Shown here in pieces: positions 52,028-60,636 of a stretch of DNA of 64,000 bases (the first letter of the stretch is position 1; every line of letters begins with the position of its first letter). The stretch is from Tenacibaculum sp. 1_MG-2023 (GTDB lineage: Bacteria > Bacteroidota > Bacteroidia > Flavobacteriales > Flavobacteriaceae). A program made the position numbers and the translations under genes. The stretch is from assembly GCF_030547425.1 (NCBI RefSeq), contig NZ_JAUORH010000011.1, positions 45,316 through 109,315 on the forward strand. Reading direction: 5' to 3'. Below the pieces are notes generated by a model, which saw nothing but the letters and a program-made list of their open reading frames with translations, was not told the DNA's origin and ran no database searches.

Positions 52028-52747
52028 ATGGTAGTATCAAGTAACAAAACAGTAGCTGACTATGTGACTGAAAATATAAAAAAAGCACATATTTTTAAGA
52101 AATACGGAATTGATTTTTGCTGTGGTGGAGGTATATCTGTTGAAAAAGCTTGCGCAAAAAACAATGTAGATCAAGCAACTCTTGAAAAAGAATTAGCTGA
52201 AGTTGATGTAATAAAAGATGTTATTGAGGATTATGATAAATGGGAGTTAGATTTTTTAATGATTTACATTGAAAATATACATCATACCTACGTAAGAGAA
52301 AGCCTACCTATCATTTCTCAATATGTTAACAAAGTAGCTAAAGTTCACGGCCATCATTATATTGAAGTAGTAGAAATAAATCAATTATTTCATGAAGTAG
52401 CCAATGAGCTACTATCACATATACAAAAAGAAGAACAAGTATTATTTCCTTTCATAAAACAATTAGTACAAGCTGAAAAAGAAGGCACAAAAAATACAAC
52501 ACCTCCTTTCGGAACTGTAAATAACCCTATACAAATGATGGAGCATGAACATGAGAGTGCAGGTAATGTTTTTAAAAAAATAGCTAGACTGTCTAATAAT
52601 TATACACATCCTGAGGGAGCTTGTAATACATTTAGAGCTTTGTATGCTAAACTAGATGAGTTTGAACAAGATTTACATAAGCACATACATCTTGAAAACA
52701 ATATTTTACACCCTAAAGCAATTCTTCTAGAAAAGAAAATATCTTAA
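52028..52747 (+). CDS. ric: Di-iron Fe-S cluster repair protein (ScdA/YtfE/RIC)
   Basis: A 239-residue protein that repairs Fe-S clusters damaged by NO or oxidants. The N-terminal DUF542 region is VADYVTENIKKAHIFKKYGI, followed by DFCCGGG. The C-terminal hemerythrin-like domain has metal-ligand His/Glu in IENIHHTYVRESLP, HIQKEEQVLFPFI, MMEHEHESAGNVF and HIHLENNILHPKA. Placement next to a nitrate-respiration region and an FNR site fits protection against nitrosative stress. Confidence 0.92.
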   Translation: MVVSSNKTVADYVTENIKKAHIFKKYGIDFCCGGGISVEKACAKNNVDQATLEKELAEVDVIKDVIEDYDKWELDFLMIYIENIHHTYVRESLPIISQYVNKVAKVHGHHYIEVVEINQLFHEVANELLSHIQKEEQVLFPFIKQLVQAEKEGTKNTTPPFGTVNNPIQMMEHEHESAGNVFKKIARLSNNYTHPEGACNTFRALYAKLDEFEQDLHKHIHLENNILHPKAILLEKKIS

Positions 52748-52752
52748 CCAAT

Positions 52753-52785
52753 AAAAAGGAGTAGCTAATTAACTACTCCTTTTTT
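52753..52785. terminator. Intrinsic terminator between ric and the acetyl-CoA hydrolase gene
   Basis: 12-bp stem AAAAAGGAGTAG / CTACTCCTTTTT (52753-52764, 52773-52784) with an 8-base loop and flanking A/T runs. It serves both convergent genes. Confidence 0.8.
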
Positions 52786-52792
52786 ATTTCGT

Positions 52793-54076
52793 TTATAACT
52801 TAGTAAATCTATTAAAAGCTTCTCGTTCTAATTCTTCTCTAAAATTAGGATGAGCTATAGAAATTAATGCTTTTGCTCGTTCTTTTAAACTCTTTCCAAA
52901 TAAATTCACTACACCATATTCTGTTGCTACATAATGTACATGGGCTCTTGTAGTTGTAACTCCTGCTCCTTCTTTTAAAAACGGAGTAATTTTAGAAACT
53001 CCTTTCGCTGTTATTGAAGGCATCGCGATAATTGCTTTTCCTCCTTTTGACAAGGATGCTCCTCTAATAAAATCCATCTGTCCTCCTACTCCTGAGTATT
53101 GATATTTCCCTATAGTATCAGCACAAACTTGTCCTGTTAAATCAATTTCAATAGCACTATTAATCGCAGTTACTTTTGGGTTCAATTTAATAATAGAAGT
53201 ATCGTTTGTATACCCTGCTTCTTTAAAATGCACCAACGGATTATCATCTATAAAATCATACAATTTTTGAGAACCTACAGCAAAGCAAGTAACTATTTTT
53301 CCTGTTTTTATTTCTTTCTCTTCCCCTGTAATTACTCCTTTTTCTATTAGGGGCAATACACCATCTGAAAACATCTCTGTATGAATTCCTAAACGTTGAT
53401 GGTTGGTTAAATTATGTAATACAGCATTGGGTATGTTTCCAATTCCCATTTGTAAAGTAGCTCCATCATCAATTAATCCTGCAACATTTTTTCCTATCTT
53501 AATTTCTATTTCTGAAGGTGTTCCTGTAATAGATTCATGAATTGGTGAGTTTACTTTCACTGCATAATCAATATTACTTATATGAATTATACCATCTCCA
53601 TGAGTTCTTGGAACATTAGGATTTACTTGAGCTATTACAGTTTTAGCGGTTTGTATAGCTGGTAGTGTAATATCTACTGATGTTCCTAAAGAACAATACC
53701 CGTGTTTATCAGGTGGAGAAACTTGGATAAACGCAACATCTAATGGATAAATATTACGACGAAATAACCAATGTATTTCACTTAAAAAAATAGGAATATA
53801 GTCTCCATTATTCATATTCACCCCTTTCCTTACATTATCACCCACAAAGCAACTTATCAACCTGAATGATTTACTATAAGGTTCTTCTAAATACTTCGCT
53901 TTACCATGTGTATGAATTTGAATAATTTCTACATTGGTTACCTCTTGGTAGCGTTCACACAAAGTATCTATGAGTAAATTAGGAGTCATTGCTGCTCCTT
54001 GAAAAAATATTTTATTATTTGATTTTACAATAGCCACAGCTTCTTCGGCAGTAACAATCTTTAAATTTTCTGACAT
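52793..54076 (-). CDS. Acetyl-CoA hydrolase/transferase family protein
   Basis: A 427-residue CoA-transferase-fold enzyme (acetate CoA-transferase/acetyl-CoA hydrolase). The N-terminal half has the CoA-transferase fold with IFFQGAAMTPNLLIDTL. The catalytic Glu lies in the HTEMFSDGVLPLIEKG region, as in 4-hydroxybutyrate CoA-transferase-like enzymes; GVGGQMDFIRGASLSKGGKA and YVATEYGVVNLFGKSLKERA follow. Start is ATG 54076; a TTG 9 bases upstream is also in frame. An FNR-type promoter suggests use in anaerobic acetate metabolism. Confidence 0.85.
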   Translation of the reverse strand: MSENLKIVTAEEAVAIVKSNNKIFFQGAAMTPNLLIDTLCERYQEVTNVEIIQIHTHGKAKYLEEPYSKSFRLISCFVGDNVRKGVNMNNGDYIPIFLSEIHWLFRRNIYPLDVAFIQVSPPDKHGYCSLGTSVDITLPAIQTAKTVIAQVNPNVPRTHGDGIIHISNIDYAVKVNSPIHESITGTPSEIEIKIGKNVAGLIDDGATLQMGIGNIPNAVLHNLTNHQRLGIHTEMFSDGVLPLIEKGVITGEEKEIKTGKIVTCFAVGSQKLYDFIDDNPLVHFKEAGYTNDTSIIKLNPKVTAINSAIEIDLTGQVCADTIGKYQYSGVGGQMDFIRGASLSKGGKAIIAMPSITAKGVSKITPFLKEGAGVTTTRAHVHYVATEYGVVNLFGKSLKERAKALISIAHPNFREELEREAFNRFTKL

Positions 54077-54098
54077 TTTATTCAAAATTTTATAGGTA

Positions 54099-54141
54099 CA
54101 AATATCATAAGAAAGTACAATTTAATTAATGATAAAAGTCA
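54099..54141 (-). promoter_or_regulatory. FNR/CRP-type site plus -7 box, acetyl-CoA hydrolase gene
   Basis: Minus strand TGACTTTTATCA (54141-54130) and -7 box GATATTTG (54106-54099). The centre-to-box distance is 29.5 bp, the same as in the other four promoters. One half-site mismatch. Confidence 0.6.
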
Positions 54142-54165
54142 TGCTAACTAAACTAATTTACAAAC

Positions 54166-55725
54166 CTATTTCGCACTATTATCAATATTAAAATACCCTC
54201 CTTTATTTTCTTTTCTTTCTAATGATTGGTTAATAATTAAATATGCTATAGTAACCATATTTCTTAACTCACAAAGAGCAGTGGTGATTTTAGATGTTTT
54301 ATACAGTTTCTCTACCTTATTGTAAATGATATCAAGCTTTTTTTTCGCTATTTTTAATCGCGTATTACTTCGTACAATTCCTACATAATCTCTCATTAAA
54401 ATTTGTAGTTCTTTTAAAGAATTTTCAATTACTGTTATTTCTTCATTTAAAAGAATGCCTTCATCATTCCATTTAGGTATCTCAATAGGTAAGTGAATCG
54501 AATTATTTTCTGATAAAAACTTAAAAATATTATGAGCATACACCAAAGCTTCTAACAAAGAATTAGAAGCTAATCTGTTAGCTCCATGCAATCCCGTTCT
54601 TGAAGCCTCTCCACAACAAAATAAATTTTGAATAGTTGTTTTTCCATATTTATTAACCACAATACCCCCGCATAAATAATGAGAAGCAGGTACTACTGGA
54701 ATCCAGTCTTTAGTAACATCAATACCTAAGCTTTTACATTTTTGATAAATAGTTGGAAAATGTTTTTGAAACGCTACAATATCTAAATGCGTACAATCTA
54801 AAAACACACAAGAGTCTCCTGATTTCTTTAGTTCTTTGTCTATAGATTGAGAAACGATATCTCTTGACGCCAATTCTGCTCTAGTATCATAGTATAGCAT
54901 AAATCGATGTCCCTTTTTATCTCTTAAATAGGCTCCAAAACCTCTAACTGCTTCGGATATTAAAAAAGATGAACCTCCTTCTTTATTATACAATACAGTT
55001 GGATGAAATTGAACAAACTCCATATCTTTTATTAGTGCTTTGGCTCTGTATGCCATTGCTATACCGTCTCCAGTGGCAATTATAGGGTTTGTGGTATGTC
55101 CGTATACTTTTCCTATTCCTCCAGAAGCAAGAATCGTATTATTCGCTCTAACCGTAAAAATTGTTCCTGTTTTCTCATCTAATACATAAGCACCATAACA
55201 TCTTGTTTCCTTCTTTTCAATTGACGTTACCTGGTGTTCGGTAATCAAGTCGATAGAAAAATGATGCGGCAAGAGTTTTGTATTTTTTAATTGATGAATG
55301 CGTTGTAACAAAGCTCTTTCAATTTCATATCCTGTAATATCTTTATGGTGTACCACACGATATTCTGAATGACCTCCTTCTTTGCCCAAATCGAATTTCC
55401 CTGCTGTATTTGTGTCAAAATTAGCTCCCCAAGTAATCAGTTCATTAAACCGTTTCGGTCCCTCATTAACAACCATTTCAACAACGGCTTCATCACACAA
55501 ACCATCACCAGCTATTAATGTATCCCGAATATGTTTTTGAAAAGAATCTTCTTCTTTATTTAAGACAACTGCAACACCTCCTTGTGCATACTTGGTGTTT
55601 GATTCATCTTCATCTCCCTTAGTTATGATGGTTACTGTTTTATTAGAAAACCTTTCAGCTATCTTTACGGTAAAGGTCAATCCCGCAACTCCAGATCCTA
55701 TTACTAAATAATCGGTTGTTATCAT
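54166..55725 (-). CDS. nadB: L-aspartate oxidase
   Basis: A 519-residue FAD enzyme oxidising aspartate to iminoaspartate for NAD synthesis. It can use fumarate in place of oxygen, which suits anaerobic growth. FAD site YLVIGSGVAGLTFTVKIAE; NTKYAQGGVAVVL; FVQFHPTVLYNKEGGSSFLI; HYLCGGIVVNKYGKTTIQNL and CGEASRTGLHGANRLASNSL. It begins directly at the nadA stop (no gap), so the two form one operon. Length is normal (520-540). Confidence 0.93.
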   Translation of the reverse strand: MITTDYLVIGSGVAGLTFTVKIAERFSNKTVTIITKGDEDESNTKYAQGGVAVVLNKEEDSFQKHIRDTLIAGDGLCDEAVVEMVVNEGPKRFNELITWGANFDTNTAGKFDLGKEGGHSEYRVVHHKDITGYEIERALLQRIHQLKNTKLLPHHFSIDLITEHQVTSIEKKETRCYGAYVLDEKTGTIFTVRANNTILASGGIGKVYGHTTNPIIATGDGIAMAYRAKALIKDMEFVQFHPTVLYNKEGGSSFLISEAVRGFGAYLRDKKGHRFMLYYDTRAELASRDIVSQSIDKELKKSGDSCVFLDCTHLDIVAFQKHFPTIYQKCKSLGIDVTKDWIPVVPASHYLCGGIVVNKYGKTTIQNLFCCGEASRTGLHGANRLASNSLLEALVYAHNIFKFLSENNSIHLPIEIPKWNDEGILLNEEITVIENSLKELQILMRDYVGIVRSNTRLKIAKKKLDIIYNKVEKLYKTSKITTALCELRNMVTIAYLIINQSLERKENKGGYFNIDNSAK

Positions 55726-56652
55726 TTATTTTGAAAGTTCTAACATACGTTGAATTGGTACTAATGCCTTTTCTCTAATATTTTTTGGTACCTCAATTTT
55801 GGGGCTTTCATTTAACAAACAATCGTATAACTTTTGCATAGTATTTACTTTCATATAGGCGCATTCACTACACGCACAAGTATTGTCTTCTTTAGCTGGA
55901 GCAGGAATTAATTCTGTGTTTGGAACTTCTTGTTGCATTTTATGTAAAATTCCTGCTTCTGTTGCTACGATAAACTTTTGATCGAAATGTTCTTTTACAT
56001 ACTTTATCATTCCCGCAGTAGAACCAATATACGTTGCTGTTTTTAAAATATGTTCTTCAGATTCAGGGTGTGCGATTATTTTATAATCAGGATATTTTTT
56101 ATGTAACTCTATCAGTTTATCTATAGAAAAAGCTTCGTGTACTATACAACTACCATCCCATAATAACATATCTCTACCCGTTTGTTTTATAATATATTTT
56201 CCTAAATTTCTATCAGGAGCAAAAATAATTGGAGTTTCTTTAGGTATAGATGCTACTATTTTTAATGCATTTGAAGAAGTACATACAATATCTGTCAATG
56301 CTTTAACTTCTGCACTACAATTTACATAAGTTACTACTTTATGATTAGGGTGCTCTTTTATAAATTTTTCAAACTCTCTAGGTGGACATGATTCTGCCAA
56401 AGAACAACCAGCATTTAAATCAGGTAGAACAACAGTTTTTGTTGGATTCAAAATCTTAGCTGTTTCTGCCATAAAGTGTACTCCTGCAAATACAATTAAG
56501 TCTGCATCTGTTTCAGCTGCTTTTTGTGACAACCCTAAACTATCACCTACATAATCTGCTACATCTTGTATTGCTGTTTCTTGATAATAATGAGCAAGTA
56601 TAACTGCATTTTTTTCCGACTTTAAACGCGTAATCTTATCTTTTAATGTCAT
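55726..56652 (-). CDS. nadA: Quinolinate synthase
   Basis: A 308-residue [4Fe-4S] enzyme that condenses iminoaspartate with dihydroxyacetone phosphate to quinolinate. [69 protein letters not shown] and the C-terminal [14 protein letters not shown] hold the conserved cysteines and His. The cluster is oxygen- and NO-sensitive. It is read as nadA-nadB from an FNR-type promoter at 56674-56716. Confidence 0.94.
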   Translation of the reverse strand: MTLKDKITRLKSEKNAVILAHYYQETAIQDVADYVGDSLGLSQKAAETDADLIVFAGVHFMAETAKILNPTKTVVLPDLNAGCSLAESCPPREFEKFIKEHPNHKVVTYVNCSAEVKALTDIVCTSSNALKIVASIPKETPIIFAPDRNLGKYIIKQTGRDMLLWDGSCIVHEAFSIDKLIELHKKYPDYKIIAHPESEEHILKTATYIGSTAGMIKYVKEHFDQKFIVATEAGILHKMQQEVPNTELIPAPAKEDNTCACSECAYMKVNTMQKLYDCLLNESPKIEVPKNIREKALVPIQRMLELSK

Positions 56653-56673
56653 ATGTATTAATAATTCTTGGTG

Positions 56674-56716
56674 CGAAAGTAGTTGAACAGTAAAATTTAA
56701 AACATGATATTAATCA
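56674..56716 (-). promoter_or_regulatory. FNR/CRP-type site plus -7 box, nadAB operon
   Basis: TGATATTAATCA (56705-56716) is a perfect TGAT-N4-ATCA palindrome. The minus-strand -7 box is TACTTTCG (56681-56674), one mismatch. Centre-to-box distance is 29.5 bp. Confidence 0.65.
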
Positions 56717-56757
56717 TACTACTTTACATCCTCTAGGTCTCTTATTCTGTCTTAAAA

Positions 56758-57096
56758 TCAGTCCTGTGAATATTTTTCAAGTTGTTTGTCTAAATACTTC
56801 CAACAGTTGGTATTAATACTCTCATACATTTCTATAAGTTCCAAACCATGTTTAGTTAATGTAGTTCCACCTCCTCCTAATCCACCCGATACTTTAACTA
56901 CAACTGGTTTTTCTGCTTTCTTATTAACAGAGTCAATTAAATTCCAAGCTTTTTTATACGACATACCCAGTTCTTTTGCCGTTTTTGATAGTGATTTAGT
57001 TTCTTTGATAGACTTCAATAGTCGAACTCTTCCTTCACCTAGAAAAGTAACATTATCTACTTCTACCCATATTCTACTTTTAATTTTATATGTCAT
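56758..57096 (-). CDS. ModE-like winged-helix regulator without MOP domains
   Basis: A 112-residue DNA-binding protein matching the ModE N-terminal/LysR-type HTH (COG2005). FLGEGRVRLLKSIKETKSLS and KTAKELGMSYKKAWNLIDSV form the helix-turn-helix; KVSGGLGGGGTTLTKHGLEL is the typical wing. The molybdate-binding MOP domains of full ModE (about 260 residues) are missing, so it must sense something else or bind a partner. It diverges from napDA, which needs a molybdenum cofactor, and has its own FNR-type promoter and a palindrome over its start site. Confidence 0.85.
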   Translation of the reverse strand: MTYKIKSRIWVEVDNVTFLGEGRVRLLKSIKETKSLSKTAKELGMSYKKAWNLIDSVNKKAEKPVVVKVSGGLGGGGTTLTKHGLELIEMYESINTNCWKYLDKQLEKYSQD

Positions 57097-57105
57097 AAGT
57101 TATAA

Positions 57106-57121
57106 TTGAACTAAAGTTCAA
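57106..57121. promoter_or_regulatory. Candidate operator over the start site of the ModE-like gene
   Basis: TTGAACT-AA-AGTTCAA is a perfect 7-bp inverted repeat. It overlaps the -7 box (57119-57126) and predicted start, so binding would repress the gene. Autoregulation is the simplest reading. Confidence 0.55.
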
Positions 57122-57161
57122 AATTAAAAACTCACCTTTTTTTTATTTATGAGGCTAATCA
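57119..57161 (-). promoter_or_regulatory. FNR/CRP-type site plus -7 box, ModE-like gene
   Basis: TGAGGCTAATCA (57150-57161, one half-site mismatch) and minus-strand -7 box TAATTTTG (57126-57119, full match). Centre-to-box distance is 29.5 bp. Confidence 0.6.
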
Positions 57162-57302
57162 TAAACAACAAATTATTTAAACTAATTATAAATTACTCTT
57201 GTTTAAAATTAAAAAAAGAAAACAGGAAGTCTTTAATCACCTTATTTTTAGAACTATTCGTTGTTTCTAAAAAAACATAACGAACTGATAAACTATAAGT
57301 TA

Positions 57303-57345
57303 TGACAAATATCATTTTTTTCGTAACCACATATTTCTTAATTTG
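57303..57345 (+). promoter_or_regulatory. FNR/CRP-type site plus -7 box, nap operon
   Basis: TGACAAATATCA (57303-57314, one mismatch to TGAT-N4-ATCA) and -7 box TTAATTTG (57338-57345, one mismatch). Centre-to-box distance is 29.5 bp. Predicted start is about 20 bases before napD. Confidence 0.6.
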
Positions 57346-57368
57346 TTAAAGAAATTAACAACTATTTT

Positions 57369-57608
57369 ATGCCTATAAAAAGTTATTTAGCACATCCTCA
57401 TGATGGCAAAAAAGATGAGCTTATCAAAGCTTTATCAACCTTAAATGAATGTGAAGTAATTCCTGCTGAGAATAAAGATGTTTTGGTAGTAGTTACTGAA
57501 ACAAAAACCAAAATAGAAGAAGAAAATTTAAAACAAAAATTAGAAACCATTAGTAGTTTAAAACTATTAGCTATGGTTTCAGGATTTAATACACCCTTAA
57601 AGAATTAG
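57369..57608 (+). CDS. napD: NapD-like nitrate reductase assembly chaperone
   Basis: A 79-residue protein of the NapD/ferredoxin-like fold that binds the NapA twin-arginine signal peptide before export. MPIKSYLAHPHDGKKDELIK, then EVIPAENKDVLVVVTETKTK and SLKLLAMVSGFN follow the beta-alpha-beta pattern and length (about 80-90) of NapD. It is 3 bases upstream of napA, which carries the matching Tat signal. It is the first gene of the nap operon. Confidence 0.82.
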   Translation: MPIKSYLAHPHDGKKDELIKALSTLNECEVIPAENKDVLVVVTETKTKIEEENLKQKLETISSLKLLAMVSGFNTPLKN

Positions 57609-57611
57609 CCC

Positions 57612-59939
57612 ATGTACACTTCAACAACAAACAGACGAAGTTTTATAAAAAAGATGGCAGTATTATCTGCCATGACAGCAGCAGCTACTATGTTTCCAGG
57701 AATTATGTTTGCTGGCGAACAAGAAGAACAATTACCTAAAGGAGGGAATTTAGATTGGAAAAAAGCACCTTGCCGATTTTGTGGTGTGGGATGTGGCGTG
57801 ATGGTTGGTGTTGAAAACGGTAAAGCAGTCGCAGTAAAAGGTGACCCTAAATCTCCAGTTAACAAAGGTCTATGCTGTGTAAAGGGATACCATTCAGTAA
57901 TGGCAATGTATGGTAAAGACCGTTTGACAAAACCTCTAGTTAAAAAGAATGGTAGATATGTAGAAACCTCAATGAAAGAAGCGTTAGATTTAATTGCTTC
58001 AAAAATGAAAGAAACCATTAAAGATTATGGTAAAGATGCAGTATCTATTTATGGTTCAGGTCAATGGACCATTCCTGATGGATATGTAGCTTCAAAACTT
58101 TTCAAAGGATGTATAGGAACTAATAATGTTGAGGCCAATGCACGTTTATGTATGGCGAGTGCTGTTACTGGTTTTTTAACTTCTTTCGGAATTGATGAAC
58201 CAATGGGTTGCTATGAAGATATTGATCATGCCGATGTTTTTGTGCTATGGGGAAATAATATGGCGGAAATGCATCCTGTATTATTTTCTAGGTTATTAGA
58301 TCAACGCTTAAAAAGAGGTGTAAAAATCATCGATTTTGCTACCCGTACTACTCGTACTAGTATGGCTGCGGATAAATCTATTTTATTTTTACCTCAAACC
58401 GATTTAGCAGTTGCCAACGCTATTTGTTATGAAATTATAAATAATGGCTGGGTTAATAAATCTTTTGTTGAAAAACACTGTAACTTTAATAAAGGATTGA
58501 CCAACATGGGATATGGTTTAGAGGATAAATACAAGTTTAAGGATAAACCAGAAAAAATTAATTTTGAAGAATACAAAAAATTTTTAGAAGACTATACGCC
58601 CGAAAAAGTAGAGAAAATTTCTGGTGTTTCTGCTAAAGATATTAAGTACATGGCTGCTTACTATGGTGATCCTAATAAAAAAGTAATGTCACTTTGGTGT
58701 ATGGGACCTAACCAACACAGTAGAGGTACTTGGATGAATAATTTAATATATAATATTCATTTACTTACAGGAAAAATATCTACTCCAGGTAATAGTCCTT
58801 TCTCATTAACAGGACAACCTTCTGCTTGTGGTACTGTAAGAGAAGTAGGTACCTTAACTCATAAACTCCCTCATGGTGTGGTAATGAATAAAAAACACCG
58901 TGAATTTGCCGCTAAAATTTGGGATGTTCCCTTAGAAAATATAGACCCTAAACCAACCTATCATACCGTTGAAATGTTTAGAGCTTTAGATCGAGGAGAT
59001 ATTCGTTTTATGTGGATTCAGGTAACGAATCCAATGGTAACCATGCCTAAATTGAAACGTTATAGAGATGCTGCTAAAAAAGAAGGACGATTTATCGTCG
59101 TTTCTGACATTTACCCAACACCAACAACTGATATAGCAGATGTTATTTTACCTTCAGCAATGTGGGTAGAACGTGAAGGAATGTATGGTAATTCTGAACG
59201 TAGAACGCAATACTTTGAGCAAATGGTACAACCACCAGGAGAAGCCATGAGTGATACCTGGCAATTAGTGGAGGTTGCAAAAAGATTAGGATACGAAAAA
59301 CAATTCTATTATAAAGAAGATTCTCATATCGAAGAAATTTATGCTGAATATCGTAAACACCACGATAATAAAAAGCATAATATGGCTCCGTTAGAAGTTT
59401 TAAAAGAAAACCCTGGAATGCAATGGCCTTATGTTGATGGAAAATCTACTCAGTGGCGTTTCAATGCTAAATATGATCCTGCCTGTAGCAATGGGGAAAA
59501 ATTCCATTTCTATGGAAAACCTGATGGAAAAGCTGTCATTTGGCAACGTCCATATGAACCAGCTGCAGAAGAGCCAGATGCTAAATATCCATATTGGTTA
59601 AATACTGGACGTGTCGTTGAACATTGGCATACAGGATCTATGACAAGACGTATCCCTGTATTACATAAAGCAATGCCTCATGGTTATGTAGAATTAAATC
59701 CTGTTGATGCAAAACGTATGCAAGTTAAAACAGGAAACATGGTAAAGCTTACCACCCGTAGAGGAACAATAACATTACCTGCCTCTATAAATGAACGCGG
59801 AGTACCAGCGCCTATGCAAGTGTTTGTTCCGTTTTTTGATGAAAATATGTTAATTAATGATATCACACTCGACTCTTTTTGTCCAATATCAAAAGAACCA
59901 GATTATAAGAAATGTGCGGTTAAAGTAGAAAAAGTTTAA
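57612..59939 (+). CDS. napA: Periplasmic nitrate reductase catalytic subunit
   Basis: A 775-residue Mo-bis(MGD) enzyme reducing nitrate to nitrite in the periplasm. A Tat signal (TTNRRSFIKKMAVLSAMTAA) precedes the [4Fe-4S] motif CRFCGVGCGVMVGVENGKAV with GLCCVKGYHS. The Mo-ligand Cys is in ANARLCMASAVTGF, and SLTGQPSACGTVREVG and the C-terminal molybdopterin domain (NTGRVVEHWHTGSMTRRIPV) match NapA. Length is slightly below E. coli NapA (828). Export would need the TatC encoded at 3.6 kb. Confidence 0.95.
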   Translation: MYTSTTNRRSFIKKMAVLSAMTAAATMFPGIMFAGEQEEQLPKGGNLDWKKAPCRFCGVGCGVMVGVENGKAVAVKGDPKSPVNKGLCCVKGYHSVMAMYGKDRLTKPLVKKNGRYVETSMKEALDLIASKMKETIKDYGKDAVSIYGSGQWTIPDGYVASKLFKGCIGTNNVEANARLCMASAVTGFLTSFGIDEPMGCYEDIDHADVFVLWGNNMAEMHPVLFSRLLDQRLKRGVKIIDFATRTTRTSMAADKSILFLPQTDLAVANAICYEIINNGWVNKSFVEKHCNFNKGLTNMGYGLEDKYKFKDKPEKINFEEYKKFLEDYTPEKVEKISGVSAKDIKYMAAYYGDPNKKVMSLWCMGPNQHSRGTWMNNLIYNIHLLTGKISTPGNSPFSLTGQPSACGTVREVGTLTHKLPHGVVMNKKHREFAAKIWDVPLENIDPKPTYHTVEMFRALDRGDIRFMWIQVTNPMVTMPKLKRYRDAAKKEGRFIVVSDIYPTPTTDIADVILPSAMWVEREGMYGNSERRTQYFEQMVQPPGEAMSDTWQLVEVAKRLGYEKQFYYKEDSHIEEIYAEYRKHHDNKKHNMAPLEVLKENPGMQWPYVDGKSTQWRFNAKYDPACSNGEKFHFYGKPDGKAVIWQRPYEPAAEEPDAKYPYWLNTGRVVEHWHTGSMTRRIPVLHKAMPHGYVELNPVDAKRMQVKTGNMVKLTTRRGTITLPASINERGVPAPMQVFVPFFDENMLINDITLDSFCPISKEPDYKKCAVKVEKV

Positions 59940-59943
59940 TATT

Positions 59944-60636
59944 ATGAAAAAACGTTTAGGCATCATATCGCTTTTCATTATTCTCTTTATTGCCTTTATT
60001 ACTGTATGGAACTATAGTTACTATCAAGGACAAGAAGAAGCTTACATTCCTATTGAGAATAACCAACCAACTCCTATAATCCCTTCAGAAGCAGGTGTTT
60101 TTGAACGATCAAAGTATGCGTTAGATTATACTAAAATGCCAGTAGACGAAACGCATCAGCGAACCATGAAAAGCTATTATGATAATAGAGCTTTTCATGG
60201 AGCACCTCCAAGCATACCTCATGAAGTAAGTAGTGGTGAACGTAGTATGGGAGAAAATAATTGTTTAAAATGTCATGAAAATGGTGGGTATGTAGAGAAG
60301 TTCAAAGCATACACGCCTGTTACTCCTCATCCAGAAAAAGTGAATTGTCGTCAATGTCATGTACCACAAAAAACACAATCATTATTTAAAGAAACAAACT
60401 TTAAAAGAGGAACTATTCCTGTTGTAGGTAATAATAATGCACTAGCAGGTAGCCCACCTATAATTCCGCATCAATTACAATTAAGAGAAAACTGTTTAGC
60501 GTGTCATGCAGGACCAAGTGCCCCTAAGGAAATCAGAGTAACACATCCGGAAAGGGTTAATTGTAGACAATGTCATGTACCTAATAACAAGGTTACCGAA
60601 GACATTGGTAATTTCATCAGAAAAATTGAAAATTAA
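59944..60636 (+). CDS. napB: NapB-like periplasmic cytochrome with four haem motifs
   Basis: A 230-residue membrane-anchored (residues 5-25) periplasmic cytochrome c, probable direct electron donor to NapA. CxxCH motifs are at 107-111, 135-139, 184-188 and 207-211. The protein is an internal repeat: each half has PPxIPH, a first CxxCH and then HPExVNCRQCHVP. NapB normally has two haems, so the repeat doubles it. It is 4 bases downstream of napA and overlaps the next gene by one base. Confidence 0.85.
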   Translation: MKKRLGIISLFIILFIAFITVWNYSYYQGQEEAYIPIENNQPTPIIPSEAGVFERSKYALDYTKMPVDETHQRTMKSYYDNRAFHGAPPSIPHEVSSGERSMGENNCLKCHENGGYVEKFKAYTPVTPHPEKVNCRQCHVPQKTQSLFKETNFKRGTIPVVGNNNALAGSPPIIPHQLQLRENCLACHAGPSAPKEIRVTHPERVNCRQCHVPNNKVTEDIGNFIRKIEN

